Below are positions 40,901 to 50,681 of a DNA stretch of 64,000 nucleotides, one piece after another. Position 1 is the stretch's first letter. Every line of letters begins with the position of its first letter. The notes under the pieces are model-generated. The model made no database searches and had not been told where the DNA came from. It saw only the letters and a program-made list of their open reading frames with translations. Origin of the DNA: Schizochytrium sp. TIO01 (lineage: Eukaryota; Sar; Bigyra; Thraustochytrida; Thraustochytriidae); the NCBI GenBank assembly GCA_004764695.1, contig SMSO01000037.1, positions 4,710,337 to 4,774,336 of the forward strand, given 5' to 3'. Position numbers and translations under genes: made by a program.

Positions 40901-43900
40901 GTCTGACTTCATCCTTCGTGCGTTCCTGTACAAAGTCAATATGAAATCTTGCATCTTGAGAGAATGGATTCGTCACCTGAATGTCCACATTTAGAGGCTC
41001 GTAAGTGCGTGTAGCACATTTGATCGTCCTGATAGATCGTCTGGAATGGACTTGAGACACCAGCTTGAACACCAGAGCCGAAGCCGAACCAGAAATTGAA
41101 GACCCCGCCTTCGAGGTTGCTGAAATGCCCCCACCTGTATTGCGATCAGGTTGTAAAGTTAATATCGCCTCTGCAGGTTTTGAGAAACGACTCATAAGTT
41201 CAACAGGAACCTCAACATTCTGACCTGGTTCCAGGGTAACCTTTCGCACAGGAACGGTAAACTCAAACGAGCCGTCTAAAAGAACATCATATGAAACTAC
41301 CTTTGAAGAGGGGTTTCGGAGCTCAATAGCCTTAGTCACCTTTGAACCTAAAGCACAGCTGAATTCAATTGTCGCTTTCGGTACAAACTGTGGCATATTC
41401 TGGTATAAATATAGAGCAAAGAGCAAGTTATCACGTGCGTTTGCAACTGATGGAAGCATGTCTTCTGGATTCCGTGTATAAGCCAAACCTAACTCTCTGA
41501 GAGCTTGCATAGCAGCCGCCAGATTGGCCGTACACTGAGACTCATCAGTGGGTTCAAGAACAATAGAAGCCAGCGCTCGCCCAGGCAGTATCATTGAAGG
41601 CACATGAGAAGCAACAACAGTTGCAAGCACAACACCACTGCTAAGGTCGGTATCAAAATTCACAATCGGCGAGTTATGCGAGAATGAGTTTTTCTGCCCG
41701 CGCATTAGCACGTCTGCAGCAGGAATACCACCGCCTCCACCACTTAAAATGGCATTTGTTCCAAGTTTGCAGTGAAGGTTGAGCCAATACAGAAGAATGC
41801 CTTCAGGAGCGCTGTAAATGTTGCTGTTGCTAGCAGAAAGCATTTTGATATCCTCGTTACTGACCTGGGTACATCCGGGAAGCCCTCGCAGCTGCTTAAC
41901 AGTGACACGGTTGAGAACAAAAAGTTTGAGAATCTGCAAAATTACGCTACTCCAAGCATTGACGGAAACAGCCGGGAACTCTCGCTCTAGTTGATGGCGT
42001 CGCTGAAGTAAACGGGCATGGGACTGCGAGTTTGACATACTCACAGAGGACATCGCTGAAGATTGCAAAATCATGGTCATTCCTGAACTTGATGTTCCTT
42101 CCCCGCATCCAAGATCTGGATCACCTTTTGCTCGCTGCCGGATGTACTCATCGCGTGGCAGAAATTGCTCAGGGCGGATATCATGCAAAAGTGCCCCTCG
42201 GGACTTCAAAAATTTTAGCAAACCCTCATACTGTAGAAGAAGGGCTTTTGCTTCTTCTTTAGGTCCTCCTTTCAATTGATTTTGCTTAAGCCGCCCAGGT
42301 GCTGTTTTCCCGGAAAGGCTCGAGATGAGCTCGTAAACTTGACTTCCACGTGACGAAATAAGGTCTGCTGGAAAATCAGTAATTGGAACTTCTAAGTAGG
42401 TCACATTGAGAAACCGAACGAGCATGTGAACGCTAGTAGCGCTTGTAGAGGCAATCTCAACAAGTGAGGCATCTGCAATGAACTCGGCGTTGTTACTTTT
42501 CACTCCCTCGGCACCTTCTTTCTCTTCACTGATAGCTACATCACTGCTAAAGCTTGCGGACGAGCCTCGCTGACGCTTGCGGAATGATTGACGAGGGAAA
42601 ACTGCGTTCTCCTTTGGAACAAAGTTGATCGCCTTTTCTGCATTTTTGGATGTTGAGTATTGAAATTGTTCGCGAACTGCTGCAACAAAGGGGAATGCAG
42701 TCAACATGCAATTTTCAGCTGTCCCTGTAACATAGATTCCAAATTTGTTCCCATCTCCATCGACAAAATCAACTTTAGCTGTGAAAGACATTGGTCGACG
42801 AGAGTTGAAAATTACCTCTACTGGGACCTGTGGTCGGCTGAGACCAATATTTTTGCCTTCAGGAAAGTTAATACTTAAAGGGACACGTTGCGTCTCCGCA
42901 GGAAGCCTGTATCTCAGGTCAAGACTATCATAGCCATCATTTTGGATGTAAAAAATGCCGCGGGCCTTGACCCCGAGAGGTACTGTAGGAAGTATGACTT
43001 CAGAGGTATCAAAACGCAATTTGGGAAATACTCCTACTCCGACAAGTTCGAGAAAAAGATACTCCTTGTCGTGGTTTTCATCAAGATAAATAGGTAATGA
43101 CACGGCGTATTGCTCTTCTTCGTGGGGAAGAAAACCTATTCTTACCATACAAGTGTCACCAGGCTCTAGCATACCGCCAGTAGGTTTAACAGAAAAGAAC
43201 TTCACCGTGTTAGGGTCGTCTGTAGCTCCAAGTTGGTTTAGAATTGACGTGTCAATTTCCCAGCGAAGAGCGTCGTCGTGATGATTGGTGACCGATATTT
43301 CCTTGTATGTTGGCACCTTCTTGAGGCGGTCCTTGGTGACAACCTTGCTGTCAAAATTTACCAATGTAGAGGAGAGCAGCAATTTTGGCCGGAGTCCTTC
43401 TGCTGTGATGACGTGATGCACTGGTGTCGAAGATCCAGCAAGCATGAGAGGAAGCTCAAAAGCATGTGTTCGCTCATTTTTAGGAGCAAATATGATATTT
43501 AAATGTAAACGCTTCTTTGGAGGTACTTGAATTTCAAAGTACATGCACTCATCATCTAAGTCACGGGTATCATCAACAGCCAGATCATCCATAGCCTCAT
43601 CTTCATGCAGCGTGTTCAAGGGAGCACGGACAGCCGGGGCACTGACAGGTCTTAACAAGTTTTCCATATCATCTGTGTCATAGAGTTCGCTAATGCTCGA
43701 CGTCTCATCGGTTGGTTTGGTTTCCACATCCGTCTTCTCATGAGAATTCGCTTCTACGAGATCTTGTGTACCATCATTTGATAGGCGAGACGAACGGCGT
43801 TCAGCGTCTTGCTGCTCTTGGCTCATGGAAGGTCCAGCAAGAGCAACTTCAAACTCAAAGTGCTCGCTCAAATCCAAGTTAAGAATAGCTGCCACCTCAC

Positions 43901-46900
43901 CCTTGTTTTCGAAAGAAATCGAGCGGACAGCTTTAGACCCAATAGTTACACCATCAAAGTCTGTTTGATCCTGTAAGATTTGGATCTCCGGGATTACTGC
44001 CTCACCATTTAAGGGGAGGCGTAGTTCCTTGCCGCCTCGTTGTGTAAGACGGATAATATCTTTTGACGGATCTAATTTGCATGGAGCAGAAGGTTTAAAG
44101 GCTACCTGAAGGCTCACAGTTGCCCCAGGAGGCACCTTGCACTTAGTTGGGGAAACTGATACACCGTTTGGGGTATCCGCCACTGAAATGACTGAGGTGT
44201 AATTACCAGTATTCTTTACATCAATCTTTTTGATTTCTTCTCTGCCTACGGAAACAAAATTAAAGTCAAGCTTTCGCTGTGTGAAGGAGCACGTTGGCTC
44301 TTCGTGGTGGCCAATGCATTCCAGCACCTCATCGTATCCACCCCTGACACGAAGCATAAAACGTTTTGCCTTTTCTCCACGTACAACTGGGGCATACGTG
44401 ACAGTGACTTCCTTTGTTTCATAGGGTTCAATAACATCAGCCTCTGGTTCAATCTTAAATGTTGGAAGCTCAAGAGAATTTCCAGGGCCCCTTTTCTTAG
44501 AACCACCCTTAGCATCATCAGGTACTGCCACTGCAGATGCAGCACTTGATGCGCCACCAATACTCGCTCCTCCCGCAGAAATAGGTACCGGTGGCGCATT
44601 TACCCAAGAAAAATGAGCTGTTGCATTTCCGGTGTTTGTAAGTATCAAGGTTTCGGTGACAGCCGAGTTAAGATTGGACTCGTCGAAACGAAAATCAAGA
44701 GTCGAAGTGTTCAGTGCAAGCTTGATAGGCACGACTTCTGCAAGTACATTAAATTTGAACTTGTGCTGTCCATTGATGATGTATGTAATCATCTTTCGAA
44801 ACCGATTTGTTTGATTTGCAGGAGGCTGCGTAGTAGAACTAAAGATTATGTCGAATCCTGCTTGGGCTCCGGGAGGAATGACTTGAGCTTTGGGAGTAGA
44901 CTGTGCCAGCTCGTCACAGCCTTCAATGTTGATTTCTACAAGAATATTCTGTGCGAGATCATTACTGATGGCCAAACATTTTGCATTCTTGGAGTTCACA
45001 CAGACAGTTCCAAAATCAAGCTGCTTCGGTTGAATAGTAATGAGTGCTAAATCGGTTGGTGTCACGAGCGACCGGCAGTCACTAATCTCACTTTGTGTAG
45101 AAGGCTCAGGTTTGAATTTTCTCTTGATGAGTTTGTTTTCATCATGAGTTTTAGCTCTATGATGGCGGCGTCCACCATTGGCACCCGTATTATTATCCGC
45201 GTCGTCTTCAATAGGACGCTCCAGCCAAAGAGGCTCAGGATCAGTGGGAACACGAAGTCGCGGGCTTCTTAGACCTTCACGAGGATCAATGCCAATATCA
45301 ATCGGATCCTCTTCTAGGTCACGTTCATCGTCTTCTTCACTATCACTTTCTTCATTACCTACTGCTTGGGCACCATTCTTGCCAAGACGAAAGGTTTCCT
45401 TCTCACGAGTGTATCCAGCATGTTTCTTTTTTTGCTGAATTGCGAAGGCTTTGAATTTCTTTTCTGCACGATCCTTCCGGCTGTTTCGAGCACGAATGAG
45501 AAAGTCAGCGTATTGGTCTCGATGCTGTTGCTTGCGAACAAGGTCTGCAGTGCTGAAGGTGTACGTGGGGTCATAGGACTTGACACCACCAAAAACGTCA
45601 GGGGCCACCTCTCCTGAGTCCTCTGGGTCGAGTTGATTATGTGACATCGTTGTACTTGGAGACTCCAAAAGGGTATTTTCTAAGTCTTCTGCAGTAAGGT
45701 GTTCGCGTTGTGCTAGCTTTTTCTTTTCCCAGGGTGGCAAACGCTTGAACCGTGGCTTTGTTTGCCGAGCCTGCCTACGCACTTCATCATCATCAACGTA
45801 TTTGATCTCAGATTGAAAATCGGCAACAATAGCTTGAGGTCCACCTGGAATCTTTCGTGCAGATCCAAGTGCATCGCACTCACCATATACTGAAAGAGGC
45901 ACAACACGAACACCATCACAAAGTACGGCATGCAAGGTATTGCGAAATTTCCCAAGCTGAACTGGCATAAATGAGACAAGAACATTTTGAGATTGACCAG
46001 GCAAAAGGCGGCCAACATTTGGTTTGCACGAAAAGAAGGCTACCTTGTTGATAGAATATTGGAGCGGCAATACCTCGCCTTTGTTTGCAATTGTAAAAAC
46101 AATATCACGACGATCTTGCGTAGCACATGTACCAAAGTTAAAGGATGTACGGCTGATTTCCACCAATGGTTTAAGAGCTCGGGCAGAGAGTTTGATGGGA
46201 ATCTGTTGATTTGTGTCAATGCATGTAATGATGGTTTCCATATCAAATGAAATGTCTGAGTTGAGGTTTTGATCACCACGTGCGCGGAAACCCTTTGGTT
46301 GAGGGGGTGGACGAGGCGCAAAAATCACGTCAAGTGGAATCTTTGAATAGGGTGCTAAGACCCCCTGAGTTGGCGTAATTCGAAGTGGGGGGGCGCGAAT
46401 ACCAATATCTTGAACAAATCCAGGAGGTAATTCATCATTGCCATCTCCTTCTGCAGCATCCTCGCTATGGAGACTTAATTCACCAGTCGAGTTTGTGCCA
46501 GCTGTCCCTCCTCGATATAAATCGAATCCAGCTCCAGGCTTGAATGATATCGAGTACTGGCAGGAAACTGGGCTGTTGTTAACAAGCATAAGTTCTTGCT
46601 TTGTTTCTTGACCAAAATGCAGGGCTCCAAAGTTTAATTCACTATTAACAAGACCTCCATTTTTGGGCATGACAAGTTCTAAATTTTGATCTACAACGTT
46701 TGCACAAACGTCAAGCAAAATGGGAGCCTGGTTCATGACTTCGAGGGTAATGGTTTTGCGGAATGAACCAAGAGTGTCGCTCGAAAAGTCCACTTTCAAC
46801 CTCTCAGACAGTTTGCTCGAGCCTGTGGAGGTACCTGCTACAACACCCTTCTCTGGCGACACTGAAAGATACTCGCCCAAGTCCCCTGCAACGTGGAATT

Positions 46901-47339
46901 CTCCAGGAAGTGCCCCTTTGTTACATAATTCAAGGTATCTAGTTTGAACATTGCCGCGAACAACTGTACCTAAATCGACGAGGCCATTTCCCTCTACTCC
47001 CAAACGTGGGCACGGTCGCTGTCCCGACAGCGGAATACTAATTTGTGAGTCCCCACTCATTATAACAAGCTCATCATGAAACTCCTTATCTTCTAAACCA
47101 TCAGGAATGCAAAACTCAACCTCGGCCCTAACCTCAAGGCCAGGTGCAACCGCTCCAGTGGCTGTATAGTTGATTGTAAAGTAGTTGCTCCTGGGGTGAC
47201 GGAAACGGATACGCTCTGCTTTGGTGGCAATGTTTTGAATGAGCAATGTCAGCACATATAGCGTATTAGGTTCTACATTTTCGAAATTGACGCGCTGTGG
47301 AAATACGCGCAAGCTTTTGGTGGACGCGACATCCGTCAT
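37965..47339 (-). CDS. CFAP47: CFAP47 (CHDC2), ASH-repeat ciliary protein
   Basis: 3,124 residues in one uninterrupted frame, close to the roughly 3,190 of human CFAP47. The bulk is repeated immunoglobulin-like ASH/MSP (ASPM-SPD-2-Hydin) domains, recognisable by motifs such as DFGTVCVNS, NTGNATAHF, FAPLEM and LEVDFSSDT-type strands and repeated PP-GATVSLQVAFKP turns. A calponin-homology domain lies in the middle at about residues 1,780-1,960 (WSSVILQILKLFVLNRVTV, LLYWLNLHC, FDTDLSSGVVLATVVASHV); ASH repeats with one central CH domain are the CFAP47 signature and separate it from HYDIN and CFAP65. A charged linker with basic and acidic tracts lies at about 550-750. CFAP47 acts on the axonemal central apparatus and is needed for sperm motility in mammals. 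ATG at 47339 is the first in frame. A hairpin follows the stop. Confidence 0.93.
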   Translation of the reverse strand: MTDVASTKSLRVFPQRVNFENVEPNTLYVLTLLIQNIATKAERIRFRHPRSNYFTINYTATGAVAPGLEVRAEVEFCIPDGLEDKEFHDELVIMSGDSQISIPLSGQRPCPRLGVEGNGLVDLGTVVRGNVQTRYLELCNKGALPGEFHVAGDLGEYLSVSPEKGVVAGTSTGSSKLSERLKVDFSSDTLGSFRKTITLEVMNQAPILLDVCANVVDQNLELVMPKNGGLVNSELNFGALHFGQETKQELMLVNNSPVSCQYSISFKPGAGFDLYRGGTAGTNSTGELSLHSEDAAEGDGNDELPPGFVQDIGIRAPPLRITPTQGVLAPYSKIPLDVIFAPRPPPQPKGFRARGDQNLNSDISFDMETIITCIDTNQQIPIKLSARALKPLVEISRTSFNFGTCATQDRRDIVFTIANKGEVLPLQYSINKVAFFSCKPNVGRLLPGQSQNVLVSFMPVQLGKFRNTLHAVLCDGVRVVPLSVYGECDALGSARKIPGGPQAIVADFQSEIKYVDDDEVRRQARQTKPRFKRLPPWEKKKLAQREHLTAEDLENTLLESPSTTMSHNQLDPEDSGEVAPDVFGGVKSYDPTYTFSTADLVRKQQHRDQYADFLIRARNSRKDRAEKKFKAFAIQQKKKHAGYTREKETFRLGKNGAQAVGNEESDSEEDDERDLEEDPIDIGIDPREGLRSPRLRVPTDPEPLWLERPIEDDADNNTGANGGRRHHRAKTHDENKLIKRKFKPEPSTQSEISDCRSLVTPTDLALITIQPKQLDFGTVCVNSKNAKCLAISNDLAQNILVEINIEGCDELAQSTPKAQVIPPGAQAGFDIIFSSTTQPPANQTNRFRKMITYIINGQHKFKFNVLAEVVPIKLALNTSTLDFRFDESNLNSAVTETLILTNTGNATAHFSWVNAPPVPISAGGASIGGASSAASAVAVPDDAKGGSKKRGPGNSLELPTFKIEPEADVIEPYETKEVTVTYAPVVRGEKAKRFMLRVRGGYDEVLECIGHHEEPTCSFTQRKLDFNFVSVGREEIKKIDVKNTGNYTSVISVADTPNGVSVSPTKCKVPPGATVSLQVAFKPSAPCKLDPSKDIIRLTQRGGKELRLPLNGEAVIPEIQILQDQTDFDGVTIGSKAVRSISFENKGEVAAILNLDLSEHFEFEVALAGPSMSQEQQDAERRSSRLSNDGTQDLVEANSHEKTDVETKPTDETSSISELYDTDDMENLLRPVSAPAVRAPLNTLHEDEAMDDLAVDDTRDLDDECMYFEIQVPPKKRLHLNIIFAPKNERTHAFELPLMLAGSSTPVHHVITAEGLRPKLLLSSTLVNFDSKVVTKDRLKKVPTYKEISVTNHHDDALRWEIDTSILNQLGATDDPNTVKFFSVKPTGGMLEPGDTCMVRIGFLPHEEEQYAVSLPIYLDENHDKEYLFLELVGVGVFPKLRFDTSEVILPTVPLGVKARGIFYIQNDGYDSLDLRYRLPAETQRVPLSINFPEGKNIGLSRPQVPVEVIFNSRRPMSFTAKVDFVDGDGNKFGIYVTGTAENCMLTAFPFVAAVREQFQYSTSKNAEKAINFVPKENAVFPRQSFRKRQRGSSASFSSDVAISEEKEGAEGVKSNNAEFIADASLVEIASTSATSVHMLVRFLNVTYLEVPITDFPADLISSRGSQVYELISSLSGKTAPGRLKQNQLKGGPKEEAKALLLQYEGLLKFLKSRGALLHDIRPEQFLPRDEYIRQRAKGDPDLGCGEGTSSSGMTMILQSSAMSSVSMSNSQSHARLLQRRHQLEREFPAVSVNAWSSVILQILKLFVLNRVTVKQLRGLPGCTQVSNEDIKMLSASNSNIYSAPEGILLYWLNLHCKLGTNAILSGGGGGIPAADVLMRGQKNSFSHNSPIVNFDTDLSSGVVLATVVASHVPSMILPGRALASIVLEPTDESQCTANLAAAMQALRELGLAYTRNPEDMLPSVANARDNLLFALYLYQNMPQFVPKATIEFSCALGSKVTKAIELRNPSSKVVSYDVLLDGSFEFTVPVRKVTLEPGQNVEVPVELMSRFSKPAEAILTLQPDRNTGGGISATSKAGSSISGSASALVFKLVSQVHSRRSIRTIKCATRTYEPLNVDIQVTNPFSQDARFHIDFVQERTKDEVRLNGKKNKNKNPRDGSQGPNRMSTTKRMNSKSVKRPMSKDSSRASAITSTPCQEKVPEAFTCKTSTIKLRAGETVNLTVQYLPFLPGEYRCQIVFVDNNVGEFLYEIVGEAARPVALEKISFATEAKSVFSKRVNITMVNKLLEKAKGALEGQAAAFSGRSFVNPDSIDFEVELESPFFSSPPTLTLMDPTNEDKRNDQSGAGNSITVDFQPQHAGVYPCFMVLRSKKQIRVYELEATVSNPTVTSELDFMAPARQRIKQGIPILNTTDVVWNIQGRLEGSACFKAGSSISVPPDGGAIDYILEFAPSWIGEFSGKLVLHNATTNEDMIYILSGVGLEPLAEDHILIECKAREKVLQSFAVSNNFGNKGSDMLTTFSVESDLPHVGGDPTISVGKGASSEYILTVNPLLGGTYTGSITFSLGPGKPYIWYTVEIRASSPAPEGTLEITSFVRKAAAVEITLVNPLDQPVEFDVSLQGHGLLGEPRFVLEAQETASYELIYSPLIAGNIEGSVSFVNDQVGEVWYQLSLSAQAAAPVSLDPFQCAVGSHIRQTVVLENPTEEAIELRAVLSNRRNFCVRPANPTLAPYAHTPIEIEYLPSSIGEEEQGVVKFTSPKLGEWEFHVRGEGTMPSVMPTVEINTHVGSSDTSSVVFRNPFPDPLIVIVEMESGASESLRMLLNRPRQTVAPFANLMIPFSFAPLEMTEQTARVRVHAIERDTTWDFPIKAFAEAPPHPEVFYLSTKARDAIVQTLDLPLLGLNKVSTPEPFVHELVVPDALQGLVSQSLSLTPLETRITQPNQVIPFQFSFHPLKPFQTSVDLLISKRSGGRWRFQIRLDSAEPSIDDVIEVQAMLQHTASVSFQLKNQFNVPAPFEAYLTVESAYQFSVYPTNGVLPPVDSEDGTTFIVSFTPTEYGKIVKAKLIISTDEMQWSYLLRGTHPDFKPPSGEAKVITRPKSDVMRALTDAKAKRKPRRRSLGGR

Positions 47340-48624
47340 GGTTCGATTACGTTTCCTTCACAACAAGGTATTTTATCAGGCGTCGGGCCACGCCGGAAAG
47401 AATACGCGCAAGCACCTTGCGTGGCTACTCAGTTTATCTGATCAAAACCTCGCCCAGGGCACGGTTGTTCGTTTAAAGTTCTTCACCAACCTGAGCTATA
47501 CTCAGCTTGACAGTGTACACGAGAAAACGAGACAGAGTTCGCAAAGAGATGCAACAAGGCCTCTAGCCTTGTCGCAGTCTATACAGAACGAACGCACTAT
47601 TTGGTGCCGCCCGGGTTTGCTCGACGTCAGCCAGCTTCAAGCAAGCTGTTTATGTCTTATCACTCAAATGCTCTCCAATACTCTACAAGGTTAATTAGGA
47701 TAAAGGGAGGGAGTAAGCGGTTCTTTTCTTTATTCCTCTACTAGGGACTTTCAAGCACACAAGGCAGAGACATAAAAATATACATCACCTCTAGGCCAGT
47801 TCCAGGCAAATAACTTTTTTCTTGTCAATAGAACATACATCTTTCAAGTAATGTGCAAGCGATATTATTCACGCCTCTTTCGCCATAAGTGTGTACTTGC
47901 ATAGGGCAACGGTCAAAAATCAGCTCTGATCGACGGAGAACCCAAGGGCTAGGAAAGTGGAGACATATTACTTATGTCCCTTTCTTCTTTTCATGGTGTC
48001 TTGTTCGTCAATTGCAGATGCTGGCTTTTCAACTTGTCCAGATTTCGCCTCATAAGCCTTGATTGTCTGTGCCTGGACAGTAGTTCGTCCTAGCACACAG
48101 TCACCGCTTAAAGCGACGTTCAATCCCAGCACTTGGTAGGGTGCATAGGTAAATTTCATGGATAAACTTGTATTTAATAATACAAAGTGATATCGTTCTT
48201 CATGTTCTTATTTTAATGTTCTTTGTGTTCGTTCGCCTTTCTTGAATCCACTCTATTCAGCCTCACGAAGGGCGGCAAATCCGCGCACGAGGCGCTCCAA
48301 GCTCCAGACTGGAATGAAACGAAGGTTTCTGGATTGTTGTAGCGCCGAGTGTTAGGAATACAAAGGCAACGCGTGTTGCTGCAGCTGGAGAAAGAATTGG
48401 AAGCCTCAGATTTTTTTGGGCTCCGCTGGGATTGCATCAAGGATTTTGATTCTTTCAATATTTTGTCTGATTGTTCTCAGCCTCAGTGAACTCGGGTTAT
48501 TTCCAATTTGGGCCAAAACAGATTTACCTGCGCAGGGCTTGAGCTTTCGCAATATCGCCTTTGTGATACTTTGGGTTCAAGTAAAGGTAGAGACGTAACA
48601 CGCAAGTCAGTAGATTCGCGAAAG
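47340..48624. other. Divergent gap between CFAP47 and the CAF16-like gene
   Basis: 1.3 kb with the CFAP47 promoter on the left and the CAF16-like promoter on the right. A small ATG-started frame (47968-48159, -) is listed separately; other frames here have no protein character. Confidence 0.5.
47968..48159 (-). CDS. Possible small hypothetical protein
   Basis: 63 codons from an ATG at 48159, composition like real protein (TYAPYQVLGLNVALSGD, then an Ala/Glu/Lys-rich part and a basic KRRKGHK end). No family recognised and no homologue known to me. It sits alone between CFAP47 and the CAF16-like gene and could be a short secreted or nuclear protein, or chance. Confidence 0.3.
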   Translation of the reverse strand: MKFTYAPYQVLGLNVALSGDCVLGRTTVQAQTIKAYEAKSGQVEKPASAIDEQDTMKRRKGHK

Positions 48625-49551
48625 ATGCCTGATCTCGAAGTGAAGAAGCCTGAGGGCGAATATGCTGTGGAGGTGACGAACTTTTCCTTCAAGTATCCGA
48701 ATGCGTACGGCGAAGATATTCCTGCTTTGGAGGATGTTAACTTCAAGCTCAAACATGGCTCCCGGTGCTTGCTTCTGGGTCAGAACGGTGCAGGCAAAAG
48801 TACTGTGCTGCGAGTCCTCGGTGGCAAGCATTTGCACAAGAAAGATGAAGTTCTTGTCCTCGGTGACGCTGCGTGCTACCAGACTGGTGCTGTTTCCGGT
48901 GTGAGCTACCTTGCAGCGAGCGGTTGGACAAAGTCTGTGGCATTTGCTGGCAACCATGTTGCCTTCGAAGCAGACATCCCCGTCAAAGATATGATGAGGC
49001 ATTTGCAGGATAAGTACCCGGAAAGACGAGATGAGCTTTACAAGTTGCTAGATATTGATCCTGAGTGGCGTTTGCACATGGTATCCGACGGTCAACGTCG
49101 CCGCGTGCGCATCATGCTTGGTCTTTTGCGCCCTTTTACGGTCCTCTTGCTAGACGAAGTTACTGTAGATCTGGATGTAGTTGTGCGCGCTGACTTTCTC
49201 GAATACTTGAAGCGCGAGACCGAGGAGCGCGGCGCCACTGTGATCTATGCGACGCATATATTTGATGGTATGGACTCATGGCCAACTGATATTGTCTTAC
49301 TAGACCAAGGCCGTGTACTACGCAATGCACCGTACTGTGAAGTGACCGCTGATCCCGGCTACAAATCTTTGTACTATTACATTGAAAGAACCTTGCGTGA
49401 TCTGCGCAACAAGGAGCGCGAGGAACAAAAAGCCAAGCTTGAAGCAGAAGCCGCAAAGAGCAAAGAAAAGGAGGATGTTGAAATCATCCCGTTTGCGGAT
49501 CGTCCTAACAGTGGATACACTCCTGGACGTCTAGGAGATATGCCTCTGTGA
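48625..49551 (+). CDS. CAF16: CAF16-like soluble ABC ATPase
   Basis: 308 residues from the first ATG (48625, MPDLEV); the open frame upstream to 48508 has only a TTG. A single nucleotide-binding domain without membrane helices: Walker A GQNGAGKST, signature VSDGQRRRV, Walker B LLLDEVTVDLDV, switch His in YATHIFDGM. The SDGQRRRV and DEVTVDLD variants are those of the yeast CAF16 group (plant ABCI20/21), soluble ABC proteins linked to the CCR4-NOT transcription complex in yeast. The C-terminus is charged (EEQKAKLEAEAAKSKEKED). Convergent with the methyltransferase gene, only 134 bp between stops. Confidence 0.94.
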   Translation: MPDLEVKKPEGEYAVEVTNFSFKYPNAYGEDIPALEDVNFKLKHGSRCLLLGQNGAGKSTVLRVLGGKHLHKKDEVLVLGDAACYQTGAVSGVSYLAASGWTKSVAFAGNHVAFEADIPVKDMMRHLQDKYPERRDELYKLLDIDPEWRLHMVSDGQRRRVRIMLGLLRPFTVLLLDEVTVDLDVVVRADFLEYLKRETEERGATVIYATHIFDGMDSWPTDIVLLDQGRVLRNAPYCEVTADPGYKSLYYYIERTLRDLRNKEREEQKAKLEAEAAKSKEKEDVEIIPFADRPNSGYTPGRLGDMPL

Positions 49552-49685
49552 ATGAAGGCTCTCACTTTTAGCCTTGTCAGTATACGAATGAAGGAATTCC
49601 CATATGAAGATTTTTAATGATTAGTGAAGGTGTTCCAAAATAGTTTAACAAGTTTTGCCCAGTTCCTTTACTCCCTGCAGTTTTG

Positions 49686-50681
49686 TCACGGAATACGGTA
49701 AATAGCATTGACAAAAATCCGGCGCATGCGAAGATCTTCTTGACGATTCACAACAACGCGACGTATGTATTGCGCATCAATGCACTCTAGCCCTAGCTCT
49801 TTTTCCATTAACCATCTCAGACCCTCTAATGAAAAGAAAAATGTTCGTGTACCATCGTGTCGCACGTAATAATTAAGACCAAGCCTTTGCTCGGAAGTAA
49901 AGCGGGTCTGGGCATGATCTAACTCAGCATAGTCGCGAAAGAGGAGGTATCCACCTGGTTGAATTGCGCGAATGACTTTGCTAACAGCGTGTTTCATGTT
50001 TACAGGATTGACTGCACTCAGGACAAAAAGCAAGGAGGCAATGTTGGCGCCATGTACTTGCTCAGGGAGAGGTTCTGGAGAGGTAATATCAGCCACAAAC
50101 CCACGACAGCGAGGTTTGTTTCTTGCATTTAGCAGCTCAATTGCTTTTGCTGCAAAGTCAACACCTACGCCATCGCAATTAGGGAACTCTTCTGCCAAAG
50201 GAAGAATTGCGTTTCCCACACCACAGCCGACTTCAAGCATTTTACAAGGTTTACCACTTTGCAGCATCTCGCCGAGAATAGGAAATGCCTTAGTTAAGTA
50301 GTGTCTATTCTTGAAAAAGTTCGTTGTGTTGCGCTTATAAAAGATGTCCCAGTTTTTAGCAGCTTCGCGGTCGAGGCGCTGAATTTGGGCTTCATTCATC
50401 GCAAGACCCACGCGTGCTAGCACATCTTCCCGTGCTTCGGACTCATGGTTCCCTGCAAACTGCTCTACATGCCAAAAGACGTCCCCACCATCCGATACAG
50501 AATTGTTTGTCTCCACAAAACCCTCGATGTCTTCCTCTCGAGCCAAGACTGGAGTCTCTTCAATGCGCCTTGTTTTCGTCGGTGGTGACGCAGTCTCCGC
50601 TTCTTGAAGCTCTTTGTTGGCGATGTCAATCGACTGGTCCTCAAGGTCCATTGTGTGCTCACGTACTCGGCGACTGCTCAT
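49686..50681 (-). CDS. METTL6: METTL6-type tRNA 3-methylcytidine methyltransferase
   Basis: 331 residues from the first ATG (50681, MSSRRVREH). SAM-binding motif I is MLEVGCGVGN; family motifs are KNWDIFYKRNTTNFFKNRHY, LLFVLSAVNPVNM, GGYLLFRDYAELDHAQTRF and NYYVRHDGTRTFFF. These match METTL2/6/8 (yeast Trm140), which methylate C32 of tRNA-Ser/Thr/Arg anticodon loops. The NWDxFYKRNxTNFFKxRH part resembles METTL6 most, and the METTL2/8 N-terminal FGxRFL-DPxxVFxxNAWD block is absent, so METTL6-type is the better call, though the 2/8 group is not fully excluded. The first about 90 residues are acidic and not conserved. Open frame extends to 50867 without an ATG. Convergent with the CAF16-like gene and divergent from the small membrane protein. 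Confidence 0.92.
   Translation of the reverse strand: MSSRRVREHTMDLEDQSIDIANKELQEAETASPPTKTRRIEETPVLAREEDIEGFVETNNSVSDGGDVFWHVEQFAGNHESEAREDVLARVGLAMNEAQIQRLDREAAKNWDIFYKRNTTNFFKNRHYLTKAFPILGEMLQSGKPCKMLEVGCGVGNAILPLAEEFPNCDGVGVDFAAKAIELLNARNKPRCRGFVADITSPEPLPEQVHGANIASLLFVLSAVNPVNMKHAVSKVIRAIQPGGYLLFRDYAELDHAQTRFTSEQRLGLNYYVRHDGTRTFFFSLEGLRWLMEKELGLECIDAQYIRRVVVNRQEDLRMRRIFVNAIYRIP

Noticed and set aside
47239-47694. 151-codon plus-strand frame over the CFAP47 start
   Set aside because: Partly antisense to CFAP47 coding sequence, no ATG at the listed start and no domain.
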